Of a DNA stretch of 64,000 nucleotides, positions 17,859 to 27,319 are shown piece by piece (the stretch's first letter is position 1; each line of letters opens with the position of its first letter). A program made the translations under genes and the position numbers. This stretch comes from HXMU1420-13 sp965601825. Lineage in GTDB: Bacteria > Bacteroidota > Rhodothermia > Balneolales > Balneolaceae. The notes under the pieces are model-generated. The model searched no databases and was not told the DNA's origin. It worked only from the letters and a program-made list of their open reading frames with translations. The DNA lies in assembly GCA_965601825.1 (NCBI GenBank), contig OZ271839.1, positions 496,001 through 560,000 of the forward strand. Direction: 5' to 3'.

Positions 17859-18170
17859 GTACCCGGCTAATACTAAATAATAAACAGGATTGTTAATTTA
17901 TCGGCTACTTATACCTAAACTGTAGAACCAATTTTTCTGATGCAATTGAAAACATGAGCGTTATAATCAATTGTTGCGCATCAACTAACACGGAATTGAA
18001 AATCATAATTCCAGTATCATATTTTTACTAATTATACTGTTTTGTGATTTCTTAATTAATAGCTCTGAATAACTTTTACAGAATTTGCAATACTACATTA
18101 CTGATTTTGTACCTCTGAACTATTCCATTCCATATCTTCAAGTTTACTTAACACAAAACTCTCGTCGTCA
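17859..18170. other. Divergent intergenic region between histidine kinase and tex
   Basis: 312 nt of AT-rich sequence between divergent starts. It must hold the promoters of both genes. I see no open frame worth calling, no RNA gene and no strong hairpin. Confidence 0.5.
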
Positions 18171-20348
18171 ATGCCAGCACCGGATATCTCCGTAGTAATT
18201 GCAAAAAAACTCAATATTTCAGCTAAACAGATTAGTACTGTTTCATCATTTTTGGATGAAGGAGCTACTATTCCCTTTTTAGCTCGCTATAGAAAAGAAG
18301 CAACAGGTGGACTTGATGAAGAGCAACTTCGAAATATCAGAGATTCTCTGGAGTTAATTCGGGCGCTTGAAGCAAGAAAAGAGACCGTTTTAAAGTCTAT
18401 TAAAGAACAAGGCAAATTAACCGACGAGCTTAAAGCAAAAATTTTAGCCTGTGATGATCTTACCGTTTTGGAAGATTTATATCTGCCCTACAAACAAAAG
18501 AGAAAAACCAGAGGTGATAAAGCGAAGGAGAAAGGTTTAGAACCACTAGCCGAGCTAATTTGGAAGCAGGAAACAACGAAAGGCAATCCTGTCGATTTTG
18601 CTAAGCAGTATGTCAACAAAGAAGCTGAATTGAATTCCGTTGAAGAAGTTTGGTCTGGCGCCATCGATATCGTCGCAGAGTGGATCAATGAATCGCTTGA
18701 GGTTCGAGAAAAATTGAGAGATATCTTTTCAAATCATGCAAACATAACATCAAAGAAAACCTCGAAGGTAAAAGAGCGGACTAATTTTGAAGACTATTAC
18801 GATTTCAACTTTAAAGCTGCCAAACTAAAACCTTACCAAATTCTTGCATTAAATCGAGGCGAAAGAGAGAAGATATTAACGGTAAAAGTTGATGTTTGGG
18901 AAGATCGAACGCTAGAAACTATCGATGATTTGGTTATAAAAAACGAGGATTCAATTTTTATAGGTGAGTTGCAGGATGCGGTTGAAGAATCGTTCAAGAG
19001 ATTATTATTTCCATCTTTAGAACGTGAATTAAGAAATAATTTAACGGAAAAAGCGGATCAACATGCTATAGAAACCTTTGCCACGAATCTCAGCAATTTG
19101 TTGATGCAACCGCCACTTCAACATAAAGTGATTATGGGAATTGACCCTGCGTTCCGAACAGGATGTAAAGTGGCTGTAGTGGATGAAACCGGCAAATATT
19201 TTGAAGGAACCACAATCTATCCAACTCCACCACAAAAGAAAGTTGCTGAAGCAGAGGCAGTAATTGATAGCCTCATTAAAAAATACAAGGTTAATCTCAT
19301 TGCGATTGGAAACGGAACGGCAAGCCGGGAAACAGAACAATTTATCGCCGATTACATCCAAAAAAGGCCGAAAAATGATGCTGAGTCCGAGCTTAGTTAT
19401 CTGATTGTGAACGAGGCAGGTGCTTCAGTGTATTCTGCATCAAAAATCGCTCGAGAAGAATTCCCGGAATTAGATGCTGCTCAACGAGGAAATATCTCAA
19501 TTGCCCGCAGAGTTCTGGATCCACTTGCAGAATTAGTGAAAATAGATCCAAAATCGATTGGAGTTGGATTGTATCAACATGATGTTAATCAAACACAACT
19601 GACCTCCAAACTGGATGATGTTGTCGAAAGTTGTGTGAATGAGGTTGGTGTAAATTTAAACACGGCCAGTGCTCCACTTTTGTCACATATTTCGGGATTG
19701 AGCAAAAAAGTATCTGAGAACATTGTTAGTCACCGAGAAACGAATGGCGTGTTTAATTCTCGAAACGAAATAAAAGAAATTGCAGGAGTGGGCGATTTCC
19801 GCTTTCAACAGGCAGCAGGATTTTTAAGAATCCCGGAAGCTTCTAATCCACTCGATAACACTGCAATTCATCCTGAGAGTTACGAGGCTACTGAACGACT
19901 TTGCAATCTCTTTGGAATTAATCTCGAATCAGTTTCTATCAATAAGTCTGAAGTCGCAAAGAAATTATCTAATGTTCAGCTTGAGCAAACTGCCCAACAA
20001 CTTGGAATTGGGACCCCAACATTAGAACTCATCATAGAAAACCTGCAGAAACCGGGTCGTGACCCAAGAGAAGATCTCCAAAAACCTTTACTTCGGACCG
20101 ATGTAATGGATATGAGTGATTTGAAAGAAGGCCAAAAACTTGAAGGGACTGTTCGAAACGTGGTAGATTTCGGTGCTTTTGTTGATCTTGGAGTAAAACA
20201 GGATGGATTACTTCACATTTCAAGTATGTCTCTTTCAGGTAGGAAAGTTGAGAATCCTCATGATGTTATAGGTGTTGGTGATATCATAACTGTAGAAGTC
20301 ATAAAATTGGATTTAGAGCGAGGGAGAATCGGTTTAAAACTAGTTTGA
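18171..20348 (+). CDS. tex: Tex-family S1 RNA-binding protein
   Basis: 725 residues, about the usual Tex length. Order: N-terminal helical domain (EGATIPFLARYRKEATGGLDE near residue 27, a Tex hallmark), YqgF-like RNase H fold (MGIDPAFRTGCKVAVVD, about 320), helix-hairpin-helix region (IGVGLYQHDVNQTQL, about 465-480, then NTASAPLLSHISGLS) and a C-terminal S1 domain (LEGTVRNVVDFGAFVDLG, about 655-725). Tex is a conserved nucleic-acid-binding transcription accessory factor. Single gene, divergent from the histidine kinase. Confidence 0.97.
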   Translation: MPAPDISVVIAKKLNISAKQISTVSSFLDEGATIPFLARYRKEATGGLDEEQLRNIRDSLELIRALEARKETVLKSIKEQGKLTDELKAKILACDDLTVLEDLYLPYKQKRKTRGDKAKEKGLEPLAELIWKQETTKGNPVDFAKQYVNKEAELNSVEEVWSGAIDIVAEWINESLEVREKLRDIFSNHANITSKKTSKVKERTNFEDYYDFNFKAAKLKPYQILALNRGEREKILTVKVDVWEDRTLETIDDLVIKNEDSIFIGELQDAVEESFKRLLFPSLERELRNNLTEKADQHAIETFATNLSNLLMQPPLQHKVIMGIDPAFRTGCKVAVVDETGKYFEGTTIYPTPPQKKVAEAEAVIDSLIKKYKVNLIAIGNGTASRETEQFIADYIQKRPKNDAESELSYLIVNEAGASVYSASKIAREEFPELDAAQRGNISIARRVLDPLAELVKIDPKSIGVGLYQHDVNQTQLTSKLDDVVESCVNEVGVNLNTASAPLLSHISGLSKKVSENIVSHRETNGVFNSRNEIKEIAGVGDFRFQQAAGFLRIPEASNPLDNTAIHPESYEATERLCNLFGINLESVSINKSEVAKKLSNVQLEQTAQQLGIGTPTLELIIENLQKPGRDPREDLQKPLLRTDVMDMSDLKEGQKLEGTVRNVVDFGAFVDLGVKQDGLLHISSMSLSGRKVENPHDVIGVGDIITVEVIKLDLERGRIGLKLV

Positions 20349-20393
20349 TTTTGCCCAACTCCTCGTAGGATACTTAAACTCTTCATATTATTA

Positions 20394-20435
20394 ACCTACT
20401 TTCAAATGTCACTTCTAATGAACTGAAAGTTAGGT
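20394..20435 (+). promoter_or_regulatory. Leader hairpin overlapping the ribosome site of the 49-residue gene
   Basis: ACCTACTTTCA (20394-20404) is complementary to TGAAAGTTAGGT (20424-20435) with one bulged base and a 19-nt loop. The 3' arm runs into the AGGTGA Shine-Dalgarno (20432-20437) in front of ATG 20440, so folding would hide part of it. No T run, so it is not a standard terminator for tex. Confidence 0.4.
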
Positions 20436-20439
20436 GACT

Positions 20440-20589
20440 ATGAATAAGAAGAATATATACAGTGTATTTTTAGTACTCAGTGTAGTCTGGCTTATCATGG
20501 GATTAATTATTTATCCTGATTCCGCGATATGGCCCCTTGGTTTCATCTTTCTAATCATTGGTTTTATTGGAAAATATTCCCGAAAATAA
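20440..20589 (+). CDS. 49-residue protein with two membrane helices
   Basis: Short frame starting ATG 20440 after a good Shine-Dalgarno (AGGTGA, 2-nt gap) and ending TAA 20587-20589. Product: MNKKNIYSVFLVLSVVWLIM and on, with helix 1 at about 8-25 and helix 2 at about 31-44 (WPLGFIFLIIGFIG), separated by a short YPDSAI turn and ending in basic KYSRK. This is a hairpin membrane miniprotein, likely inserted in the inner membrane with both ends in the cytoplasm. It lies between tex and the DUF5996 gene. Function unknown; the clear ribosome site and clean two-helix composition argue for a real gene. Confidence 0.65.
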   Translation: MNKKNIYSVFLVLSVVWLIMGLIIYPDSAIWPLGFIFLIIGFIGKYSRK

Positions 20590-20660
20590 GACGGCATAAT
20601 TAGCTATGGAATACAATTCAATCGTTTTTTGTTAGATGTGAAAATCAAACTAACAAGACT

Positions 20661-21581
20661 ATGGATACCATTATCAGGGGTTGTAATTCAGCCTGGCCGG
20701 AACTGAATTATCAAAACTGGAAGAACACACTAAAAACCATCCACCTTTGGACACAAATCATTGGCAAAGTGCGACTAAAAGCGATGCCATGGCAAAATCA
20801 CTCCTGGCATACAACGCTATTAGTGAGTTCGAGAGGATTTACTACCGGTTCCATGCCCTATCAAAATGGCATCTTCGAGATAGAACTAGATTTCGAACAT
20901 CATGAATTAATCGTACGAACAACGTTTAATAATGACCGAAAAGTAAACCTATCTAACTTAACGGTTTCCACCTTCTATTCGACACTCTTTGATGTTTTGA
21001 AAGAGCTAAATATCCATGTGGATATTTATGCACGACCAAATGAGCTGGAAGACAACACTCCTTTTATTGAAAATACCTTCGGCGAATACGATGAACAAGC
21101 AGCTCTTAACTTCTGGCAATCAGCGGTTAGTATTCACAATGTGTTTTTAAAATTTCGATCTGATTTTATTGGTAAGTGCAGTCCGGTTCATTTATTCTGG
21201 GGTGCATTTGATATTGCAGTAACAAGATTTTCTGGAAGGGAAGCTCCGTTGCATCCCGGTGGAATGCCAAATATGCCCTTGGATGTAATGCAGGAAGCCT
21301 ATTCACAAGAAGTAAGTTCTGCAGGTTTCTGGCCGGGTAGTGATGATTTTCCAGAGCCTATTTTCTATTCATATTGCTATCCAAATCCAGAAGGATTTTC
21401 AGATTTTAAGGTTAAACCTGAAGCAACATTCTGGAGTAATGATCTAGGCGAATTTATCCTTAAGTATGAAGATGTTCGATTGTCGAATGATCCGGAAAAA
21501 ACACTGATGGATTTTCTTCAAACAACCTACCAAGCAGCAGCTATTTCAGGGAAATGGGATCGGGAGAGATTAGAAGTTTAA
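20661..21581 (+). CDS. DUF5996 family protein
   Basis: 306 residues, soluble. The N-terminus WPELNYQNWKNTLKTIHLW followed by TQIIGKVRLKAMPWQNHSWH is the hallmark of the DUF5996 family, whose function is unknown. Further conserved pieces are SSRGFTTGSMPY, VHLFWGAFDIAVTRFSGR and the late AGFWPGSDDFPEPIFYSYCYP block. Length agrees with the family. Single gene, 79 nt from the stop of the mini-protein gene; its stop is only four bases from the convergent gene ending at 21586. Confidence 0.88.
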   Translation: MDTIIRGCNSAWPELNYQNWKNTLKTIHLWTQIIGKVRLKAMPWQNHSWHTTLLVSSRGFTTGSMPYQNGIFEIELDFEHHELIVRTTFNNDRKVNLSNLTVSTFYSTLFDVLKELNIHVDIYARPNELEDNTPFIENTFGEYDEQAALNFWQSAVSIHNVFLKFRSDFIGKCSPVHLFWGAFDIAVTRFSGREAPLHPGGMPNMPLDVMQEAYSQEVSSAGFWPGSDDFPEPIFYSYCYPNPEGFSDFKVKPEATFWSNDLGEFILKYEDVRLSNDPEKTLMDFLQTTYQAAAISGKWDRERLEV

Positions 21582-21585
21582 TTCA

Positions 21586-22062
21586 CTACTCTTCAATCTC
21601 TTCTAAATAATCCATTATATCATATTGTCTGACTCTTACTTCCTTTAACCATACAGAATCAACTAGGAAGTCTTTCAACTCAAATTCTTCATTTCCGATG
21701 TGGTCTAATCGAGCCACATATTGAAAGTTGTAGGTAATTTCAGGGTTTGATTTAAGCTGAGTTTGAAGAATTGGATTAACTACATAGGCGATGTTCTCAA
21801 AGCTTTTGCAGCTAGAGTATTGAGCAACAGGATTTAATTCATCATTCAAAACTAGACTATCAGGCATGATGCGATAAACCTCATTAAAGCTCCTTTCCAA
21901 TGCTTCAATGCAAAGATTATCTTCGCTTGGTTGATAAAAATTCCCTTCAGAAGTGAGGCTGATAAAGATCATTGCAGCAATAAAAAAAATGACAAGTGCA
22001 CCAAAGCACCCTATTACATTATTTTTAAGTTCTTCCGACTTTTTTGGTCGCTCTTCTTCCAT
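21586..22062 (-). CDS. Hypothetical single-pass membrane protein
   Basis: 158 residues from ATG 22062 (MEEERPKKSEELKNN). A longer frame upstream only reads through the tRNA terminator and the tRNA, so it is discarded. A basic N-terminal tail is followed by one membrane helix (VIGCFGALVIFFIAAMIFISL, about 17-37) and a periplasmic domain of ~115 residues with two Cys that may pair. No family recognised. It lies downstream of tRNA-Phe, after the tRNA terminator. Confidence 0.7.
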   Translation of the reverse strand: MEEERPKKSEELKNNVIGCFGALVIFFIAAMIFISLTSEGNFYQPSEDNLCIEALERSFNEVYRIMPDSLVLNDELNPVAQYSSCKSFENIAYVVNPILQTQLKSNPEITYNFQYVARLDHIGNEEFELKDFLVDSVWLKEVRVRQYDIMDYLEEIEE

Positions 22063-22108
22063 TTTTGATTTTTTAACCGGTGCAGAATGTACAATGACTT
22101 TAGCCCAT

Positions 22109-22142
22109 AAAAAAACCCCAACCAAGAATCTTGATTGGGGTT
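22109..22142 (-). terminator. Rho-independent terminator of tRNA-Phe
   Basis: On the minus strand, a 12-bp stem with one mismatch (CCCCAATCAAGA with TCTTGGTTGGGG) is followed directly by seven Ts (As at 22109-22115). It starts 7 nt after the tRNA 3' end. Confidence 0.85.
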
Positions 22143-22148
22143 CCAAAG

Positions 22149-22221
<73 letters not shown>

Positions 22222-22273
22222 GTTTTGAGGACGCCAAAAATACCGTCTTTCCTATCCAGATACAATAAAAGAT

Positions 22274-23992
22274 TTAACTTTCTGCAACTCCATTCAGATG
22301 AATATCCTTCAAACGCATCTGTAAGGTTCTTCGACCATTCCAATGATTTTCCTCCAACACATAAGCAATGTTGAACGCCTGGCCGTTTCTAACATCAGGT
22401 AAATACTCATGCATATTGAAACCGATTGCATCAAAGATACCTGAGTCACCTTGTTTCAGTCGCATTTTTAAATGCCCGTTTCCAACAACCGTTGGAATAC
22501 CTACCACCTGGACATCTTTACTTACAAAAATAGGACGCAAATTAGACGGACCAAAGGGCTTAAACTGGGCCAATAATTTCCAGAATTTCATGTCGATATC
22601 TTTAAGATCAAGAACTGCATCAACTAATAGCTCAGGTTCAAACGCATCTCGTGACAGTCCATTAAAAGCGATTTGATTCATTCTTCGCCTGAATTCTGTC
22701 AGATTCTTTTCGTCTAAGGTTAATCCGGCGGCGAATTCGTGACCTCCAAATTGATCAAGCAGATCATCACATTCTTTCATTGCATCGTAAATATTGAATC
22801 CACGAATGCTACGAGCTGACCCTTTGAGTTTTCCGTCTACATTACTCAGCATAATTGCCGGTCGATGGAACATATCAACCAGACGAGATGCAACGATTCC
22901 GATAACTCCTAAATGCCAGTCAGGTTTGTATAAGACAAAAGTCGAAACATCATCGATATCCAGTTCTTCATCAATTTGAGCGAGTGCTTCTTCCATCGTT
23001 TTGGTGTCTTTGTCTCGACGACGAAGATTAATGGATTCAAGCTCGGTTGATAGCGATTTTGCTTCATTATAGGTATCAGCAATCATCAATTTTACTGCAG
23101 TTGAGGCATCACCCATTCTACCGGCTGCATTGATTCGTGGACCAATTGAAAAGACGATTTTTGATGTCGAAATATCCTCAACCGGCATCTTAATTAGTTC
23201 CATCAGTGTTTTGATGCCAACTCTTGGATTGTTTTGAAGCATTTGCAATCCGGCACGCATCAATATCCGGTTTTCACTAATGATGGGTACAATATCAGAA
23301 GCAATTGAAATCGCAATCAAATCGAGGAATTTATACGCTATAGAATCCGGAAGTCCGAGCTTCTTAAGCGTTCCCTGAATCAACTTAAAGCCAACTCCTG
23401 CACCAGATAATCCATCAAATGGATAGGTACAATCGGGTCTTTTTGGGTCCAAAACTGCAACTGCTTCAGGAATGGTATCACCAACCGTGTGATGATCACA
23501 AATAATGAGCTCCATTCCTTTTGCTTTAATCTCCTGAGCTTCCTGAATGGCTGTAATCCCACAATCAACAGAAACAATCAGGCTGGCGTTAATACTTTCG
23601 GCATATTGAATCCCTTCCGGATTAATTCCATACCCTTCTTTGAATCGATGCGGGATATAGTAATCTGCATCAACGCCAAATTCTTGCAAAAAGGTGAATA
23701 ACGTAGCTGTGGCTGTAGTACCATCTACATCATAGTCGCCATACACCAATACTTTTTCGCTCTTACGTATTGCCAACGCTAATCGCTCGGCTCCCTCTTC
23801 CATATCTTGCATGAGAAAGGGGTCGAACAGGAGATCTATCGTAGGTCTGAAAAAAGATTTTGCATCATCATATGTTTTTATGCCACGGTTAGCCAGTAAA
23901 TTGGCTATGATATCCGGAACTCCGAGTGCCTGCTTTATTTCGGACACACGTTCCTTCTGTTCCGGCTGCGCATACACCCAGCGGAATGACAT
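22274..23992 (-). CDS. recJ: Single-stranded-DNA-specific exonuclease RecJ
   Basis: 572 residues, close to the usual RecJ length. DHH-superfamily motifs: VYGDYDVDGTTAT (motif I, about residue 80), SVDCGI (motif II), ICDHHTVGD (motif III, the DHH triplet), then the DHHA1 domain with FGGHEFAAGLTL and the C-terminal OB-like region. RecJ degrades single-stranded DNA 5' to 3' in recombination and mismatch repair. Single gene downstream of nothing co-directional, transcribed toward the tRNA-Phe gene. Confidence 0.97.
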   Translation of the reverse strand: MSFRWVYAQPEQKERVSEIKQALGVPDIIANLLANRGIKTYDDAKSFFRPTIDLLFDPFLMQDMEEGAERLALAIRKSEKVLVYGDYDVDGTTATATLFTFLQEFGVDADYYIPHRFKEGYGINPEGIQYAESINASLIVSVDCGITAIQEAQEIKAKGMELIICDHHTVGDTIPEAVAVLDPKRPDCTYPFDGLSGAGVGFKLIQGTLKKLGLPDSIAYKFLDLIAISIASDIVPIISENRILMRAGLQMLQNNPRVGIKTLMELIKMPVEDISTSKIVFSIGPRINAAGRMGDASTAVKLMIADTYNEAKSLSTELESINLRRRDKDTKTMEEALAQIDEELDIDDVSTFVLYKPDWHLGVIGIVASRLVDMFHRPAIMLSNVDGKLKGSARSIRGFNIYDAMKECDDLLDQFGGHEFAAGLTLDEKNLTEFRRRMNQIAFNGLSRDAFEPELLVDAVLDLKDIDMKFWKLLAQFKPFGPSNLRPIFVSKDVQVVGIPTVVGNGHLKMRLKQGDSGIFDAIGFNMHEYLPDVRNGQAFNIAYVLEENHWNGRRTLQMRLKDIHLNGVAES

Positions 23993-24303
23993 AGTTTACT
24001 TTTCCTTTATTTTTACTTTTATACATAAGAGGCGAGTCGGCTATCAAACCGCGACACCAAACCGAAATCCAACGTTTCGGTTAACTCAATACTTTAAAAT
24101 ACACTTTTGAAGATAACTTTCAGCAAGCACTTTAACGTTTCCGTTATTTAAAAAGTACATGTATTTACACCGCTGATTTTCCGCTAATCATTATCTTTCG
24201 TCTTCTTGAACATTGCTTGGCTGATATAACTTTTAACTAGGTTTTCTGAGCTAAAAGCGAGATTTTTGGAAGCGGTTCCAATCAATAAAAATATTAAGTA
24301 AAC
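23993..24303. other. Divergent intergenic region between recJ and leucine dehydrogenase
   Basis: 311 nt. It holds an 8-bp perfect inverted repeat, AACCGAAA (24060-24067) with TTTCGGTT (24075-24082), without a T run. No open frame or RNA gene recognised. Promoters for both divergent genes must lie here. Confidence 0.45.
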
Positions 24304-25479
24304 ATGATTGAATCTCCATCTGCAGAAAAAGAGATAATGAAACAAGAAGAAACTGAATTGAGCATTTTTAACGCCCTAGAGAGCATGGGACATGAACAAG
24401 TTGTTGTTTGCTCAAATCCTGATACCGGCTTAAAAGCGATCATAGCGATTCACAACACAACTTTAGGTCCAGCATTAGGTGGAACCCGAATGTGGATGTA
24501 TAAGAATGATCAGGAAGCACTTAAAGATGTGTTACGTTTATCTCGCGGAATGACATACAAAGCTGCAATCTCCGGTTTAAATCTTGGTGGTGGAAAAGCT
24601 GTAATCATAGGAGATCCGCATACAGATAAGACAGAAGCATTATTCCGTTCTTTTGGTCGTTTTGTGGATTCATTAGGTGGCAGATATATCACTGCAGAAG
24701 ATGTTGGGATGACGGTCCAAAATATGGAGTGGATATTCTCGGAAACTAAATTTGTAACAGGAATTCCTGAAACTTTGGGTGGAAGCGGAAATCCATCACC
24801 TGTTACAGCTTTCGGTGTTTACATGGGAGCAAAAGCTGCTGCTCAAAAAGCATATGGTTCTGATTCTCTTTCAGGAAAGAAAATTGCTGTTCAGGGAGCC
24901 GGAAATGTAGCTTCCTATTTTGCTGAGCATTGTGCCAAAGAAGGTGCAAAAGTATTTGTTTCAGACATCTATACTACAAAAGCTGAAGCATTGGCAAAAA
25001 AAATTGGAGCCGAATTGGTAGAGCCGGATTCAATTTATGGCCTTGACGTTGATATTTTTGCGCCATGTGCACTTGGTGGAGTTGTTAATGATGACACTAT
25101 GGATCAGTTTAAATGTGATATCATTGCCGGTGGTGCAAATAATATTTTAGATGTTGAAGATGTTCACGGTCAAATGCTTCTTGATCGTGGAATCATTTAC
25201 GCACCTGATTATGTGATAAATGCAGGTGGAATCATCAATATTTCAAGTGAATTAGAAGGTTACAACCGCCAACAAGCGCTCAACCAAACAGAGAAAATTT
25301 ACGATACTACTTTGAGTGTTCTCAATTATTCTGAAGAGCATAAAATTCCTACTCATAAGGCATCAAACGAGCTCGCTGAAAAGAGAATTGCTGAAGTTGG
25401 AAAACTGAGAAGTATGTATACTTCAACCAGTAAAATCTCTGGTCGACTAGGAGAGATGTATCGTCTCGACAATAGATAA
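24304..25479 (+). CDS. Leucine dehydrogenase (Glu/Leu/Phe/Val dehydrogenase family)
   Basis: 391 residues. Substrate domain with LGPALGGTRMW and catalytic Lys in GLNLGGGKAVI (about 95-106), TAEDVGM near 137, and an NAD-binding Rossmann domain with VQGAGNVASY (about 198). The pattern and length fit leucine (branched-chain amino acid) dehydrogenase, which deaminates Leu, Val and Ile to 2-oxo acids with NAD. The first ~12 residues are extra; ATG 24337 is an alternative start. Followed by a strong terminator at 25505-25538. Confidence 0.92.
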   Translation: MIESPSAEKEIMKQEETELSIFNALESMGHEQVVVCSNPDTGLKAIIAIHNTTLGPALGGTRMWMYKNDQEALKDVLRLSRGMTYKAAISGLNLGGGKAVIIGDPHTDKTEALFRSFGRFVDSLGGRYITAEDVGMTVQNMEWIFSETKFVTGIPETLGGSGNPSPVTAFGVYMGAKAAAQKAYGSDSLSGKKIAVQGAGNVASYFAEHCAKEGAKVFVSDIYTTKAEALAKKIGAELVEPDSIYGLDVDIFAPCALGGVVNDDTMDQFKCDIIAGGANNILDVEDVHGQMLLDRGIIYAPDYVINAGGIINISSELEGYNRQQALNQTEKIYDTTLSVLNYSEEHKIPTHKASNELAEKRIAEVGKLRSMYTSTSKISGRLGEMYRLDNR

Positions 25480-25504
25480 AAGAATCTGATAAATCCTTAT
25501 CTTT

Positions 25505-25538
25505 AAATCCCATTCGGAAGCACTGAATGGGATTTTTT
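25505..25538 (+). terminator. Rho-independent terminator of leucine dehydrogenase
   Basis: AAATCCCATTC (25505-25515) pairs with GAATGGGATTT (25525-25535), 11 bp with a 9-nt loop, followed by three more Ts. It starts 25 nt after the stop codon and ends 19 nt before the hslO start. Confidence 0.9.
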
Positions 25539-25557
25539 ATGCTTAGAGGTTTCATCC

Positions 25558-26460
25558 ATGAATATTGAAGAATTTCAATTTAAAGACAGAATAATCAAGG
25601 GAATTACGGCCGATGGTAACTTTAAAATCTCAGTAGTTAAAACTACAGAAACAGTTAAAGAGGCTGCTCAAAGACACGAATTATCACTTCTGGCAAAAGT
25701 GATTTTAGGAAAAGCCATGACAGCGACAATGCTACTTGCATCTGAACTCAAGAAAGAAGAGCGAGTTCAACTTCGTATGGATGGTAATGGCCCGCTTGGA
25801 GGTGTGATTGCAGAAGCTAATAGTTTGGGTGAAGTTCGAGGATACGTAGTAAATCCAAAAGCAGAACTAGACTATTCCAAACCCGGAGTTTCTTTAGGTG
25901 ATGGTATTGGTGTAGGAGTGCTTTCATTTACAAAAATTCTATACAATGAGGCTGAACCTAGAACAAGTGCAATTGAAATTGTAACCGGTGATGTCACCGC
26001 TGATGTTGCACACTATTTGGTTCAATCAGAACAAGTTCCTTCCGCCGTTTTATTGGATGTTGGTATTGATGATAATGGAAACCTAACTCAAGCTGGTGGG
26101 TTGTTATTGCAAAGACTACCGGATGCGCCCGAAGGCCAAATTGATATGCTCCAGGAACGCCTTGGTTCTTTTCCACCAATTGATCAACTACTATCTGATG
26201 GTCAATACATTGATTCAATTATGGAAAAAGCAATTTCTCCAATTAAGGTTAAAGAGTTAAGTCGCCAACCTGTTGATTTCTTTTGTCGTTGTTCTCGTGA
26301 ACGTTTTCTGGATGCACTATCTATGCTAACCTTAAACGATCTAAAAGACCTTGAGGGAGAATCACAGGAAATTGTTTGCCATTACTGTAACAACAAAGAA
26401 GAAATCTCGAAAGAAGAAATCGCTAAATTAATAAGCGAGGCACAGGCAAAACTTAACTAA
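25558..26460 (+). CDS. hslO: Hsp33 redox-regulated chaperone
   Basis: 300 residues. The N-terminal Hsp33 domain shows GKAMTATMLLASELKKEERV and GNGPLGGVIAEA. The C-terminal zinc switch keeps all four cysteines: Cys243 and Cys245 (FFCRCS), Cys274 and Cys277 (VCHYCN). Hsp33 is a cytoplasmic holdase that becomes active when these thiols are oxidised together with unfolding stress. First gene of a run with the 276-residue membrane protein and ndh. Confidence 0.97.
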   Translation: MNIEEFQFKDRIIKGITADGNFKISVVKTTETVKEAAQRHELSLLAKVILGKAMTATMLLASELKKEERVQLRMDGNGPLGGVIAEANSLGEVRGYVVNPKAELDYSKPGVSLGDGIGVGVLSFTKILYNEAEPRTSAIEIVTGDVTADVAHYLVQSEQVPSAVLLDVGIDDNGNLTQAGGLLLQRLPDAPEGQIDMLQERLGSFPPIDQLLSDGQYIDSIMEKAISPIKVKELSRQPVDFFCRCSRERFLDALSMLTLNDLKDLEGESQEIVCHYCNNKEEISKEEIAKLISEAQAKLN

Positions 26461-26478
26461 TAGATTCGGGCAAACATC

Positions 26479-27309
26479 ATGGGGAAGCTAACAAACGACG
26501 AGATTAAAGAAATAATCAAGAGAGCTTCCATTCTTCAAAAATTCCATGAACAATCTCTAAGCCTGAATCAAGAACTCTCCAAAAACCAGGAAGACCCGGT
26601 TTTTGAAATCGGCGAATCACTAAATATTAAGCGGCATTTCATTCAAGAGGCGCTAATGGAATACGAAGGTATTACCATTGAAGAACCCGTGATGATTGAT
26701 AACGATAGTGATACTCAAGTTGAAATTCTTGGTTATGCAAATGGCTCTGTTGATGGAAGCACTTTAAATGAGATACGTGCACAATTAGAATATCACTTCA
26801 ATACAGTCGGCTCATTATCACGAAGAAAAGGCAATATATACTGGAAAGCTAAACCAGCATTCCCTGCAAAGTTGTTAGAAATCACTCGATCTCCCGAACT
26901 TGAAATAAGTGAGAAGAATGGCCGAATAAAGTTAACTATGCGCCAAAGTTTGAAAACTGTCAATAAACTTTATTTACCTCCATTGGCATTTACGCTTGGT
27001 GGGTTTATGATGATTGCTGCTTTAATTTTTGATAGTGTACCAGGAAATGAAACCGCACCAATGCTGATAGTTGGTAGTATGTTAATTGCAGGTAGTTATG
27101 GTTTTTCAAGATTTGTGAAGTCAATTAAAAGAAGGAAAAAGAAAAAGTTACTCGAGCTTATCGAGACCATTCAACAGGGATTAGAACGAAGATTCAGAGC
27201 AGGACGTTATAAGGAGCAAGAGAAACCAAAAATTGATCTTGAAGATTTTCAGGATTTGGATGATTTGAGTGATATACAGATAGATCAAGACGTCCGCATT
27301 AAACATTAG
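26479..27309 (+). CDS. Hypothetical membrane protein with two helices
   Basis: 276 residues. A soluble N-terminal region (about 1-165; helix EIIKRASILQKFHEQSLSL with a recognisable SLNIKRHFIQEAL helix) is followed by two membrane helices (LYLPPLAFTLGGFMMIAALIF, about 164-184, and TAPMLIVGSMLIAGSYGFS, about 193-211), a very basic stretch (KSIKRRKKKK) and an acidic C-terminus. The N-terminal part resembles short helical SHOCT-like or DNA-binding-like segments of other membrane proteins, but I cannot name a family. It lies 18 nt after hslO and 10 nt before ndh, so it is probably co-transcribed with both. Confidence 0.78.
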   Translation: MGKLTNDEIKEIIKRASILQKFHEQSLSLNQELSKNQEDPVFEIGESLNIKRHFIQEALMEYEGITIEEPVMIDNDSDTQVEILGYANGSVDGSTLNEIRAQLEYHFNTVGSLSRRKGNIYWKAKPAFPAKLLEITRSPELEISEKNGRIKLTMRQSLKTVNKLYLPPLAFTLGGFMMIAALIFDSVPGNETAPMLIVGSMLIAGSYGFSRFVKSIKRRKKKKLLELIETIQQGLERRFRAGRYKEQEKPKIDLEDFQDLDDLSDIQIDQDVRIKH

Positions 27310-27319
27310 GTAATGCCTT

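Noticed and set aside
19041..19361. 106-codon minus-strand frame
   Set aside because: Antisense within tex, whose motifs cover this region.
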